The translations under genes and the position numbers were made by a program. From Mesorhizobium sp. ES1-1 (lineage in GTDB: Bacteria; Pseudomonadota; Alphaproteobacteria; Rhizobiales; Rhizobiaceae), in the NCBI RefSeq assembly GCF_020164785.1, contig NZ_JAIUGX010000003.1, positions 1 to 64,000 on the forward strand: a DNA stretch of 64,000 nt, read 5' to 3'. The notes under the pieces were generated by a model. The model saw nothing but the letters and a program-made list of their open reading frames with translations, was not told the DNA's origin and searched no databases. Positions 34,517 through 43,585 of this stretch are shown here, piece by piece. Position 1 is the first letter of the stretch. Every line of letters starts with the position of its first letter.

Positions 34517-35500
34517 ATGCTTTCCCGGGTTTTCGGTTTTGGCCGCCGCTCCTTCGATTCGCTTTCCGAGCAGGAGGTTCTCGCCCTGGCGATTTCGTCC
34601 GAGGAAGATGACGGACGCATTTACCGCGCCTATGCCGACGGACTGTCGGAAAGCTTTCCGCACTCGGCCAGGGTTTTCGAGGACATGGCCAAGGAGGAAG
34701 ACGGCCATCGCGACTCGCTGATTGAACTTCATCGCAAGCGTTTCGGCGAGCGCATCCCGCTGATCCGGCGCGATCATGTGAAGGGCTATTACGAGCGCAA
34801 GCCGGACTGGCTGGTGAGACCGCTCGGCATCGACCATGTCCGCGGCCAGGCTGAAGCGATGGAGCGGCAGGCTTATTTGTTCTATGTCGAGGCGGCGAAG
34901 CGCACCACGGATGCCTCGACAAGGAAACTGCTCAACGACCTGGCTTTGGCCGAACAGGGCCACGAGTCTCTGGCCCAGCGCCTGGAACTGAAGCACGTGC
35001 CGGGCGCCGTGAAGGACGAGGAGGCGGCGGCCGAGCAGCGCCAGTTCATCCTGACCTATATTCAGCCGGGTCTTGCAGGCCTGATGGACGGATCGGTCTC
35101 GACGCTGGCGCCGATTTTCGCCGCCGCCTTTGCCACCCACGATACCTGGCAGACCTTTCTGGTCGGCCTTGCCGCCTCGATCGGCGCTGGCATTTCCATG
35201 GGCTTCACTGAAGTCGCGTCCGATGACGGCAAGCTGTCGGGGCGCGGCTCGCCGATAAAGCGCGGCATCACCACCGGCGTGATGACGTCGGCGGGCGGCC
35301 TGGGCCATGCCTTGCCCTATCTCATCCCGCATTTCTGGACGGCGACCGCCGTCGCCGCAATGGTCGTGTTCTTCGAACTTTGGGCCATTGCCTTCGTCCA
35401 GAACCGCTACATGCAGACGCCGTTCCTGCGCGCCGCCTTCCAGGTGGTGCTCGGCGGCGCCCTGGTGTTCGCGGCGGGCGTGCTGATCGGCAACGCCTAG
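34517..35500 (+). CDS. mbfA: Membrane-bound ferritin MbfA (erythrin-VIT1 iron exporter)
   Basis: 327 residues in two parts. The N-terminal ferritin-like (erythrin) domain, about 1-165, has iron-ligand clusters SSEEDD, KEEDGH (E60-H64) and AEQGH. The C-terminal VIT1-like membrane domain has four or five helices with LAGLMDGSVSTLAPIF. MbfA exports iron and protects against iron-driven peroxide damage in rhizobia. The palindrome immediately upstream is an Irr-type site, so expression should rise when iron is plentiful. Confidence 0.93.
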   Translation: MLSRVFGFGRRSFDSLSEQEVLALAISSEEDDGRIYRAYADGLSESFPHSARVFEDMAKEEDGHRDSLIELHRKRFGERIPLIRRDHVKGYYERKPDWLVRPLGIDHVRGQAEAMERQAYLFYVEAAKRTTDASTRKLLNDLALAEQGHESLAQRLELKHVPGAVKDEEAAAEQRQFILTYIQPGLAGLMDGSVSTLAPIFAAAFATHDTWQTFLVGLAASIGAGISMGFTEVASDDGKLSGRGSPIKRGITTGVMTSAGGLGHALPYLIPHFWTATAVAAMVVFFELWAIAFVQNRYMQTPFLRAAFQVVLGGALVFAAGVLIGNA

Positions 35501-35531
35501 TTCTGGATAGGCCGGCGCGCCGCGGAACCGG

Positions 35532-35903
35532 TCAGGGGATCAGATCGATTTCCTCGGTCTCGCCGCCATCGCAGGTATAGCAGCAATCCTCGCACTTCTC
35601 CTGGTTGCCCGGGCCAACGCCCCAATATGTCTCTTCGTCGCCATCGACCCAGGCGCCGTAGCAGATCGATTCGCCGGCGTGGCAGGAAATGGGCAGCTGC
35701 TTGGTCTCGCCATCGTCAAGGTAGAAGTCCTTGCCGTCGCCGGGCCAGACATAGTCGCGATCCTGGCTGTAGAGTTCGACGCGCATGGCATTGGGGTGGC
35801 TGTTCTTGATGGCGAAGATGACATCCTCGGCCTGCGCCGCCGGCGCAAACAGTGCGAGAAGAAAAAACGCGGACAGCACGCGCCGCGAACAGGCGTAAGA
35901 CAT
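35532..35903 (-). CDS. Secreted small cysteine-rich protein
   Basis: 123 residues. Clear signal peptide (VLSAFFLLALFAPAAQA|ED), then about 97 acidic residues with cysteines in SCHAGESICYGAW and a cluster KCEDCCYTCDGG near the C-terminus. The even cysteine count suggests disulfides or metal binding in the periplasm. I do not recognise the family. It is convergent with mbfA, 31 bp away. Confidence 0.7.
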   Translation of the reverse strand: MSYACSRRVLSAFFLLALFAPAAQAEDVIFAIKNSHPNAMRVELYSQDRDYVWPGDGKDFYLDDGETKQLPISCHAGESICYGAWVDGDEETYWGVGPGNQEKCEDCCYTCDGGETEEIDLIP

Positions 35904-36072
35904 GGCAACCCCCCTGAAAGAACCGGCCCACCGCCGACGGGATGATCATCGCACGCGGCGGCCCGCCGCCAAAGCGGCGATTGCAGCATTTCCCGGCTGT
36001 TTTCAGGGCTGGCCGTCTCCTTCCGGACAGGAAACAGGGGTCTCCTATCGCGGCACCATCGATCGCCCCGCA

Positions 36073-37563
36073 TCATTGTTCCCGGCGAAAGCCCCCGGCT
36101 GCGACCTGGCGTCCCAGCCTGGTGACTTCCCGCACCAGAAGCTCGAGGTCGGTGCTCCGGGTGCGATGGTTGTTGATCGCCACGCGCAGCCAGTGCTCGC
36201 CATGCACGGTGGTATCCGACAGCGTGGCGATGCCCTGTTCTTGCAACAGAAGCATGATCTCGGTGTTGAGCGCCTTCAACGCCTGGCCGGCCAGGCCCGG
36301 CTGGTAGCGGAAGCAGACGATGTTGATGCTTGGCGGCGAGGCCAGTTCGAGCAGCGGCTCGGCCTCGATCAAGTCAGCCAGATACCCCGCTTGCGCGATG
36401 TTCTGGTCGATCAGCCGGCCGAACTTGTCGGCGCCATGCTGCTTGAGCGCCATCCAAACTTTCAGCGCCCGGAAGCCGCGCGATGTCTGCAGACCGTAGT
36501 CGTTCAGCCATTCGCCGGAGGCGAGGCCGCGCGGCGTCGATTCCAGATATTCCGGCGTGACGGCGAAGGCGCTGCGATGCGCGGCGGCATCCCTGACCAG
36601 CGCGCAGCCGACCTCGAACGGCGCATGCAGCCATTTGTGGGGATCGAGCGCGATCGAATCCGCCAATTCGATGCCGGCGACGCGATGCTTGTTGCGCGGC
36701 GCCAGGGCGATCAGGGCGCCGATGCAGCCATCGACATGGAACCACAGCCCTTCCTCATGGGCGAGCTTGGCCAGTCCGCGCAAATCGTCGATGGCGCCCG
36801 TATTCACCGTGCCAGCATTGCCGATGACGCAGGCCGGCCTGAACCCCGCCGCGCGATCTTCGGCGATTGCCGCCCGCAAGGCCGCCATATCGATGCGCAG
36901 GCCGGCATCGGTCGGGATGCGGCGCAGGGCCCGGTTGCCGAGGCCCAGCGCCTCCATGCCCTTGCGATGGCAGGAATGGATCTGGTCCGACCCATAAAAC
37001 CGCAACGGCTTTTCGATGCCGGCGACGCCGTGCTCGCGCACGTCGATGCCCGCCTTGGTGTTGCGCGCGACGGTGAGGCCGATGATGTTGGCCATCGAGC
37101 CGCCGCTGACCAGCGTTCCCGAGGAGGAAGCGGGAAAGCCAAGCATTTCCTTGCACCAGTTCACCACCTGGCTGTCCATCAGCCCGGCGGCGTGGTTGCC
37201 GCCGCCGAGGTTCGAGCCCTGGATCGCCGCCAGGAAATCGCCGAGCGCGCCGGTGAAGTTGCTCGAGCCCATATACCAGGCCCAGAAGCGCGGATGGATA
37301 TTGCCCATCGGATAGGACATCACCGTCCGCGACACCTCGCCATAGACGGCGGCCAGGGACGATGGCGAGCGCGGCAGGGAGGCAGCGAATACGTCCTTCA
37401 CATTCGCCGGCATCTCCTGCCAGACGGGGCGGTCGCGCACGTCGCGCAAATAGTCGACCGCATCGTCGATGACCCGGTGGGAAACGGCCTGGACGTCGCC
37501 CCAGTCCAGCGGGTCGAGCGTTTCCTCCGTCAACCCGCCGGATGTCTTGTATGCGTCGTCCAT
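36073..37563 (-). CDS. PLP-dependent group II decarboxylase (aromatic/acidic amino acid type)
   Basis: 496-residue fold-type I enzyme. PLP lysine K310 in LDPHKWLHAP, and GNAGTVNTGAIDDL plus LWFHVDGCIGA as expected for the AADC/cysteine-sulfinate/glutamate decarboxylase superfamily. Substrate is not determined. An excellent AAGGAGG precedes ATG 37563. It begins 11 bp after the cysteine synthase stop, so the two PLP enzymes form one operon and may act in sequence. Confidence 0.9.
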   Translation of the reverse strand: MDDAYKTSGGLTEETLDPLDWGDVQAVSHRVIDDAVDYLRDVRDRPVWQEMPANVKDVFAASLPRSPSSLAAVYGEVSRTVMSYPMGNIHPRFWAWYMGSSNFTGALGDFLAAIQGSNLGGGNHAAGLMDSQVVNWCKEMLGFPASSSGTLVSGGSMANIIGLTVARNTKAGIDVREHGVAGIEKPLRFYGSDQIHSCHRKGMEALGLGNRALRRIPTDAGLRIDMAALRAAIAEDRAAGFRPACVIGNAGTVNTGAIDDLRGLAKLAHEEGLWFHVDGCIGALIALAPRNKHRVAGIELADSIALDPHKWLHAPFEVGCALVRDAAAHRSAFAVTPEYLESTPRGLASGEWLNDYGLQTSRGFRALKVWMALKQHGADKFGRLIDQNIAQAGYLADLIEAEPLLELASPPSINIVCFRYQPGLAGQALKALNTEIMLLLQEQGIATLSDTTVHGEHWLRVAINNHRTRSTDLELLVREVTRLGRQVAAGGFRREQ

Positions 37564-37574
37564 GACGGCCTCCT

Positions 37575-38660
37575 TCAGACGGCGAACTGGCAGCCGGGCG
37601 TCGAGCGCGACAGCGCCATTTCGTCGGCGTCCATTTCGGCCTCGATGCCGTCGAACAGGGGCGTCGACATATAGCGCTCGCCGGTATCGGGCAGCATGCA
37701 CAGGATCACTGATCCGGCCGGCGACGCTTCCGCGACCTGCCGCGCGACGGCGAAGGTGGCGCCGCCGGAAATGCCGGTGAAGATGCCCTCCTGGCGCGCC
37801 AGCGCCCTCGCCCATTTGATGCCCTCGGGCCCGGCGATCGGCATCACCTCGTCATAGAGGCTCGCGTCGACCGCTTCTTGCAGGACATTAGGGATGAAGT
37901 CGGGCGTCCAGCCTTGCACCGGGTGAGGCTCGAAGGCCGGATGGCTGGCAGCGGGAGCGCCATCGGCGGCGCGCTGCTGTGCCTGGCCGCTGCCGATCAG
38001 CCGGGCGTTGGCGGGCTCGGCCAGTATGATCCGGGTTTGCAGCCGTTCGCGGCGCAACACACGGGCAACGCCGACGACGGTGCCGCCGGTTCCGTAGCCG
38101 GTGACGAAGCTGTCGAGGCGCGAGCCGGCGAAATCATTGACGATTTCGCGCGCCGTCGTCGCTTCGTGGATGGCGGCATTGGCCGCGGTTTCGAACTGGC
38201 GGGCGAGGAACCAGCCATTGGCCTCAGCCAGTTCGACCGCCTTCCTGTACATGCCGAAGCCTTTCTCGGCACGCGGCGTCAGCACCACCTTGGCGCCCAG
38301 CATGCGCATCAGCTTGCGGCGCTCGACGGAAAAGCTGTCGGCCATGGTGACGACAAGCGGATAGCCCTTCTGGGCGCAAACCATGGCCAGGCCAATGCCG
38401 GTGTTGCCGCTGGTCGCCTCGACGATCGTCTGCCCGGGCTTCAGGGCGCCGCTGCGTTCGCCCTCCTCGATGATGTTGAGCGCCAGCCGGTCCTTCACCG
38501 AGGCGCCCGGGTTGAAGAACTCGGCCTTGACATAGATCGTCGCATGGGCCGGTCCGAGATTGTTGACGCGGACCGCCGGCGTATCGCCGACAGTGTCGAG
38601 AATGCTGTCGTACAGACGGCCGCGTCCGTTCGTGGTTCGGATTTTCTGTTGCTGCCGCAT
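37575..38660 (-). CDS. Cysteine synthase family enzyme (O-acetylserine sulfhydrylase-like)
   Basis: 361-residue fold-type II PLP enzyme. PLP lysine K56 in NPGASVKDRLA, TSGNTG substrate loop, and GTGGTVVGVARVL phosphate site. It is longer than CysK (about 320 residues), with an insertion around HPVQGWTPDFIPNVLQEAVD and a C-terminal tail, as in the CysK2-like rhizobial proteins. It would join O-acetylserine with sulfide or another nucleophile. AGGAGAGACAGGA precedes ATG 38660. Coupling with a decarboxylase is suggestive of a specialised two-step route rather than bulk cysteine synthesis. Confidence 0.88.
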   Translation of the reverse strand: MRQQQKIRTTNGRGRLYDSILDTVGDTPAVRVNNLGPAHATIYVKAEFFNPGASVKDRLALNIIEEGERSGALKPGQTIVEATSGNTGIGLAMVCAQKGYPLVVTMADSFSVERRKLMRMLGAKVVLTPRAEKGFGMYRKAVELAEANGWFLARQFETAANAAIHEATTAREIVNDFAGSRLDSFVTGYGTGGTVVGVARVLRRERLQTRIILAEPANARLIGSGQAQQRAADGAPAASHPAFEPHPVQGWTPDFIPNVLQEAVDASLYDEVMPIAGPEGIKWARALARQEGIFTGISGGATFAVARQVAEASPAGSVILCMLPDTGERYMSTPLFDGIEAEMDADEMALSRSTPGCQFAV

Positions 38661-38868
38661 TCCTGTCTCTCCTGCTGATCGTTCCAGTTCACGAGCCGGT
38701 TACAAACCGGCGGGTCGGGCGGCGAGGTTTCGAGACTTCGCCGCGATATGACTTGCCGCTCGCGCGGCAGGGGGCGTCCGACCAGATTGGTCAGCGGATG
38801 CGCCGTGTCGGTTTTGGTGATAAAGCAGAGGCCGACAGGCCAGCGTGGGAGCAGGCGTGGAAACGCTC

Positions 38869-40896
38869 ATGGAAACCACCCGATCTAAGCTTGGCGGCGG
38901 GAAGCCTGCGCTTTGCGTGCGCCTGCTTGGACCTCTGACGATCACGCGCGGCGGAGCCCCGGTGGCGCTTGCCGCCTCGCGCAAGCTGCGTGCCCTGCTT
39001 GCCTATCTGGCGCTCGCGCCGCATCCGGTTGGCCGCAGCCGCCTGTGCGAGTTGTTATGGGATGTGCCCAACGACCCCCGCGGCGAGTTGCGCTGGTGCC
39101 TCAGCAAGCTTCGCGGCGCGCTCGATGAGCCCGACAGGCGGCGGGTGTCGACGCAGGGCGACACGGTCGCGCTCGACCTCAGCGATTGCCTTGTCGACGC
39201 GCTGGAGGTCACCGCCGCCGCCGCGCAGGGGCTCGGCACGCTCGACGCCGGACGCTTGCGAGCTCTGGCCGACCTGTTCGCCGGCGACGTTCTCGACGGG
39301 CTGGACCTCGAGCGCAGCCCGCATTTCAACAGCTGGCTGATCGCGCAGAGGCGCCGGTTGAACTCGTGCCACGCCGCCGTGCTCGAACATCTCGTGGCGA
39401 CCCATCCGGCGGGCTCGCCGGACGTGTCGGCCCATCTCGACAGATGGGTGGAACTGGCGCCGTTCGATACGCGCGCGCATCAGGCGTTGTTGTCCAGCCT
39501 GGCGCAGCGCGGGGATATCGGCGCTGCCGAGCAACATCTGGCAGCCGCAGCGGAGCTGTTTCGGTCGGAAGAGCTGGATTTCACGCCGCTGCGCGAGGCA
39601 TGGCGGGAGATCCGTGACCGGCGCCCTCGTGCTTTGCTGCCACCTCAACCGCCGGGTCCGGGCTCCGTACCGCAATTGGCAGGCGCGTCAGCCGACACCG
39701 GCCCTGCCGAAAAAAGCCACGCCTCGCTGGCGGTGATGCCATTTACCGAGGAGGTCGGCCCCGGCATGCGCGGTGGGGTAGCCGACGGCTTCACCCATGA
39801 CATCATCACCCGCCTTGCCAAGCTCAGGGATTTCTTCGTCATCGCCCGCGGATCGGTCTTCGCACTGGCGGAGAGGAACATCGCGCCCGAGGATGCGGGC
39901 CGCAGGCTCAATGTCGACTATGTTGCCACCGGAACGGTGCGAAGCCCGGCCGGCCGTCTCATCGTCAGCGTCGAACTCATCGAAGTGCGCAGCGCCAGGA
40001 TCGTCTGGGCCGAAACCTTCGAGCGGCGCCCCGACGACGTCTTTGCCGTGCTGGACGACATCGGCAACAGCATCGTCTCCTCGATTTCGGCTGAGATCGA
40101 AACGGTCGAGCGCAACCGCGCCATGCTCAAGGCGCCCAATTCGCTCAATGCCTGGGAGGCCTATCATCGCGGCCTCTGGCACATGTACCGCTTCACCCGG
40201 GCCGAGAACGAGCAGGCGCGGCATTTTTTCAGCAGTGCCGTCCGGCTCGACCCGACCTTTGCCCGCGCCTATGCCGGCCTGTCCTTCACCCACTGGCAGA
40301 ACGCCTTCCAGCGCTGGGGCGACCGCGACCGCGAAAGCGCGCTGGCCTTCGAAAGCGCCGGCCACAGCCTGCTGGTCGACGATCACAATCCGGCCGCGCA
40401 TTGGGCGATGGGCCGGGCGCTGTGGCTGCGTGGCGAGAAGGAGGGCTCGCTTATGGAGCTCGAACAGGCGGTCGACATCAGCCCGAACTTCGCGCTTGGC
40501 CATTACGCGCTGTCCTTCGTCCATTCGCAGTCCGGCGACCCGGTGGCGGCGATCCGTTCCTCCGATCATTCGCGTCATCTGAGCCCATTCGACCCGCTGC
40601 TGTTCGGCATGCTGGGCTCGCGCGCCATGTCGCATGTGCGGCTCGGCCAGTTCGAAGAGGCGGCGGAATGGGCGTTGAAGGCGGCGGCGCGGCCGAACGC
40701 TCACAACATCATCCTGGCGATCGCCGCGCACTGCCTGGCGCTGGCTGGCCGGATCGACGAGGCGCGCGGCTTCGCCGCCGCCATCCGCACGACATTGCCG
40801 AACTACAGGGCCGACGATTTCATCGGCACTTTCCGCTTCGAGCCGGAAGCAGCGGCGCTGTTCCGACAAGGCGCCATGCGGATCGGACTGGCTTAG
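38869..40896 (+). CDS. BTAD-type transcription regulator with TolB-like and TPR regions
   Basis: About 675 residues. N-terminal OmpR-like winged helix (ALCVRLLGPLTITRGGAPVALA through LLAYLALAP), then a bacterial transcriptional activator (BTAD) helical domain to about 230. A TolB-N-like alpha/beta domain (LAVMPFTEEVGPGMRGG..., IVWAETFERRPDDVFAVLDD) follows, and then TPR repeats to the end. Similar proteins are described as CadC/SARP-like regulators. GTG 38845 is a possible earlier start. Its divergence from the cysteine synthase/decarboxylase operon makes that operon a candidate target. Confidence 0.85.
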   Translation: METTRSKLGGGKPALCVRLLGPLTITRGGAPVALAASRKLRALLAYLALAPHPVGRSRLCELLWDVPNDPRGELRWCLSKLRGALDEPDRRRVSTQGDTVALDLSDCLVDALEVTAAAAQGLGTLDAGRLRALADLFAGDVLDGLDLERSPHFNSWLIAQRRRLNSCHAAVLEHLVATHPAGSPDVSAHLDRWVELAPFDTRAHQALLSSLAQRGDIGAAEQHLAAAAELFRSEELDFTPLREAWREIRDRRPRALLPPQPPGPGSVPQLAGASADTGPAEKSHASLAVMPFTEEVGPGMRGGVADGFTHDIITRLAKLRDFFVIARGSVFALAERNIAPEDAGRRLNVDYVATGTVRSPAGRLIVSVELIEVRSARIVWAETFERRPDDVFAVLDDIGNSIVSSISAEIETVERNRAMLKAPNSLNAWEAYHRGLWHMYRFTRAENEQARHFFSSAVRLDPTFARAYAGLSFTHWQNAFQRWGDRDRESALAFESAGHSLLVDDHNPAAHWAMGRALWLRGEKEGSLMELEQAVDISPNFALGHYALSFVHSQSGDPVAAIRSSDHSRHLSPFDPLLFGMLGSRAMSHVRLGQFEEAAEWALKAAARPNAHNIILAIAAHCLALAGRIDEARGFAAAIRTTLPNYRADDFIGTFRFEPEAAALFRQGAMRIGLA

Positions 40897-41004
40897 GTCC
40901 GGCCAAATTTCGCCGTCGAGCCAGCCGGGTTAACGGATCGGAAGGAGTTGCTTAACCGTTCGCGGTTATTTGATGTCGGTGGGGGGCCTGACAGAGTGAG
41001 TGTG

Positions 41005-41184
41005 ATGAGCGATAGCCCTGACAAGCGCAATGAATGGCGAGCTATTTTCTACGTGCAGGCCCGCATTGCCATCCTGTTCGTCCCGGTGGTCGCAAGCCTG
41101 CTGATCGTCGCCGCGCTTGCCGGCAACGAACGCAAATCCGTTCCTACGATGATCGATCCGACCGTCACGGGGTCGGTGCGATAG
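41005..41184 (+). CDS. Small single-helix membrane protein
   Basis: 59 residues. A basic/acidic N-terminus (MSDSPDKRNEWRAIF) leads into one hydrophobic helix (IAILFVPVVASLLIVAALA) and a short tail ending TVTGSVR. The frame is open from 40948, but ATG 41005 is the most natural start. Function is unknown. Confidence 0.55.
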   Translation: MSDSPDKRNEWRAIFYVQARIAILFVPVVASLLIVAALAGNERKSVPTMIDPTVTGSVR

Positions 41185-41255
41185 GCTTTCAGGCTCAGCG
41201 GCGGAACCCGGCGCATCCCGGATCATTGTGCCTCAGGGATAACCCGGAGCACGTG

Positions 41256-41429
41256 ATGACCAGAGCCCTCGACGTCAACGACAATAACGAGCAGACCCCA
41301 AAGCGCCCGCCGCAACCCGAAACCGGCGACGACCTCAGGAAGAAGAAGGTCGAAGGCATCGCGCTACAGGTGAATGAGAACAGCGTGGATAACACCGGCT
41401 CGGTCGAAAAGCCGTCCAAGCCGGACTGA
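41256..41429 (+). CDS. Small hydrophilic protein of unknown function
   Basis: 57 residues, strongly polar and probably disordered (MTRALDVNDNNEQTPKRPPQPETG...). ATG 41256 is preceded by CGGAG at a good distance, and a textbook terminator follows 38 bp after the stop codon, which together support it as a real gene. No domain is recognised. Confidence 0.6.
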   Translation: MTRALDVNDNNEQTPKRPPQPETGDDLRKKKVEGIALQVNENSVDNTGSVEKPSKPD

Positions 41430-41467
41430 CAGAGCTCGATCCGACGTGGCCGCGAGCCACGACAACG

Positions 41468-41494
41468 AAAAAGCCCGGACGCACCGGGCTTTTT
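41468..41494 (+). terminator. Intrinsic terminator
   Basis: AAAAAGCCCGG, loop ACGCA, CCGGGCTTTTT: a perfect 11-bp stem flanked by A- and T-runs, so it can work in both directions. It separates the small-protein gene from the convergent UBP zinc finger gene. It is almost identical to the terminator at 48220-48248. Confidence 0.92.
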
Positions 41495-41531
41495 CCTTGG
41501 CTCCGAGACCCCAAGCAGAGATTCACCGAGA

Positions 41532-41840
41532 TCAGTAAAATCGCGGTATCGGTCCGTTCTGGGGCGTCACGTCATCGCCAAGGTCCAGAAACACCTCGTC
41601 GATATAGCACCATCCCCATCCCTCGGGCGGATCATAGCCTTCGATGATCGGGTGGTTGGTGGCGTGGAAATGCTTGGTGGCGTGACGGTTGGGGGAGTCG
41701 TCGCAGCAGCCGACATGGCCGCAGGTACGGCAAAGCCGCAGATGCACCCATTCCGACCCGCTCTTCAGGCATTCCTCGCAGCCGAGCGCGCTCGGCGTCA
41801 CGGGTTTGATCCCGGCCGCGTGTCTGCATTCATCCGCCAT
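41532..41840 (-). CDS. UBP-type zinc finger protein
   Basis: 102 residues forming a single UBP/ZnF domain: CEEC, CRTCGHVGCCDDSPNRHATKHFHATNH, then GWCYIDEVFLDLG. The Cys/His pattern matches the domain that binds the ubiquitin C-terminus in eukaryotic deubiquitinases; bacterial copies have no known ubiquitin partner. It lies 65 bp downstream of the flavoprotein gene on the same strand, and the pair probably forms an operon. Confidence 0.88.
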   Translation of the reverse strand: MADECRHAAGIKPVTPSALGCEECLKSGSEWVHLRLCRTCGHVGCCDDSPNRHATKHFHATNHPIIEGYDPPEGWGWCYIDEVFLDLGDDVTPQNGPIPRFY

Positions 41841-41905
41841 CGCGCTCTCCTATTCGTGTCTCTGTCGACGCATGATTCTGTTCCGAAAGGGGTCTCGCTT
41901 CAGGA

Positions 41906-43585
41906 TCATAATTGAGGCGCGGCGGCGCGGCTGGCGTCCTGTGCAAGATAGGCATGCAAGGCCGCGACCACCTGGGCGCCCTCGCCGACCGCCGCCGCGA
42001 CGCGCTTGACCGAGCCGGCGCGGACGTCGCCGATGGCGAACACGCCGTCGCGGTTCGTCTCCATCGCGCCACGCCCCGGCCCGAGCTCCAGCCCGGTGCG
42101 CACGAATCCCCGGCCGTCCAGCGCCACATCGCAATCGGCCAGCCAGTCGGTGTTCGGGTCGGCGCCGATGAACAGGAAGATATGGCGGATCGGCCGCGTC
42201 GTCGGCGCGCCGCCTGCCCGGTCGCGCCAGCGCACCGTTGCGAGATTGCTGCCCTCGCCGTCCAGGGCCTCGATTTCGGCGCCGGTCCGCACCTCGATGT
42301 TTGCCTGCGCCCGGATGCGTTCGACCAGATAGTGCGACATGCTGGCCTCGAGGCTGGGGCCGCGCGCCAGCAGCGTCACCTTGCGGACATGGCTGGCCAG
42401 GTAGACGGCCGCCTGGCCCGCCGAATTGCCGGCGCCGACGAGAGCAACCTCCTGACCGCCGCAAAGCCGCGCCTCGATCGGCGAGGCCCAATAATGCACG
42501 CAGGATCCCTCGAATTGCGCCAGATTGGCGAGATCGAGGCGGCGATAGCGCGCGCCGCTGGCGATCACCACGCTGCGCGTGCGCACCGTCTCGCCGTCGC
42601 CGACGTCGAGGGCGTAGCCGCCGCCATCGGCCGCGGCCCTCAGGAGCTTGGCCTCGTCGGGTATCACCATTTCGACGCCGAATTTCTGCGCCTGATTGTA
42701 GGCGCGCGCCATCAGCGCCATGCCCGAAATGCCGGTCGGGAAGCCGAGATAATTTTCGATGCGCGCGGAAGCGCCGGCCTGGCCGCCAAAGGCCCGGCAG
42801 TCGAGCACGATCGTCGACAGGCCCTCCGACGCCGCATAGACGGCCGCAGCCAGCCCCGCCGGTCCGGCGCCGACAATGGCGACATCGTAGATCCGGGCGC
42901 TGTCGATCGGCCGCATGAGGCCGATGCAGCGGGCAAGGTCCCGCTCGCCGGGGTTGAGCAGCAGCCTGCCGTTTGGACACAGGACGACCGGCAGGTGATG
43001 CGGGTCGACGTCGAAGCGTTCGACCAGCGTCTTGGCGCAAGGATCGCTGTCGGAATCGAGCACGCGGTGCGGCTGGCCGCTGCGCGCCAGGAAGCCTTGC
43101 AGCCGCACCACATCGCTGTTGTCGGCGGGCCCGACGATGATCGGCCCGCTGGTGGCGCTTTCGAGGAGCCCGACGCGACGCAGAATCAGCGCCCGCATGA
43201 TGCGTTCGCCCAGATTGGCCTCCTGTACCATCAGGTCGCGCAATCGTTGCGAGGCGATGACGAAGGCTTCCACCGGCTCGGCGGCAAGTGCATTGACCAG
43301 CGAGGGACGGGCCGAAAGCTGCGCCAGTTCGCCGACGAAGCTGCCCGGACCGTGCGTGACGATCGTCTCGCGCCGGCCAAGCCCGCCATCCTGGACGATA
43401 TCGACGCTCCCCGACAGAACGACGATCAGGCCGGGCGCCACATCGCCGGCCTTGACGATGTACTCACCCGCCGAATAGGCGCTGTTCTCGCCGAAGCGAC
43501 GCATGCGCTCGATATCGGCCTGCGCCAATGTGGGGAAGGCCTGGTCGCGACGGGCGCCGAAGATTGCAGTGCTGGATTGAGACAT
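41906..43585 (-). CDS. Cyclic-nucleotide-binding domain fused to thioredoxin-reductase-like flavoprotein
   Basis: 559 residues in three parts. Residues about 15-150 form a cNMP-binding-like domain (GEYIVKAGDVAPGLIVVLSGSVDI, GSFVGELAQLSARPSLVNALA). About 160-230 is a thioredoxin/glutaredoxin-like linker. From 235 on is a pyridine-nucleotide oxidoreductase with FAD site VGAGPAGLAAAVYAASEG, NADPH site LVGAGNSAGQAAVYLA and C-terminal FAIGDVRAGSVKRVAAAVGEG. The CxxC of thioredoxin reductase is replaced (CVHYWASPIEA), so it cannot be a normal TrxR. The cNMP domain suggests control by cAMP/cGMP. Confidence 0.85.
   Translation of the reverse strand: MSQSSTAIFGARRDQAFPTLAQADIERMRRFGENSAYSAGEYIVKAGDVAPGLIVVLSGSVDIVQDGGLGRRETIVTHGPGSFVGELAQLSARPSLVNALAAEPVEAFVIASQRLRDLMVQEANLGERIMRALILRRVGLLESATSGPIIVGPADNSDVVRLQGFLARSGQPHRVLDSDSDPCAKTLVERFDVDPHHLPVVLCPNGRLLLNPGERDLARCIGLMRPIDSARIYDVAIVGAGPAGLAAAVYAASEGLSTIVLDCRAFGGQAGASARIENYLGFPTGISGMALMARAYNQAQKFGVEMVIPDEAKLLRAAADGGGYALDVGDGETVRTRSVVIASGARYRRLDLANLAQFEGSCVHYWASPIEARLCGGQEVALVGAGNSAGQAAVYLASHVRKVTLLARGPSLEASMSHYLVERIRAQANIEVRTGAEIEALDGEGSNLATVRWRDRAGGAPTTRPIRHIFLFIGADPNTDWLADCDVALDGRGFVRTGLELGPGRGAMETNRDGVFAIGDVRAGSVKRVAAAVGEGAQVVAALHAYLAQDASRAAAPQL

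Noticed and set aside
35902-37674. 590-codon plus-strand frame over the decarboxylase
   Set aside because: Shadow frame; the decarboxylase has a PLP lysine, a strong ribosome site and family motifs.
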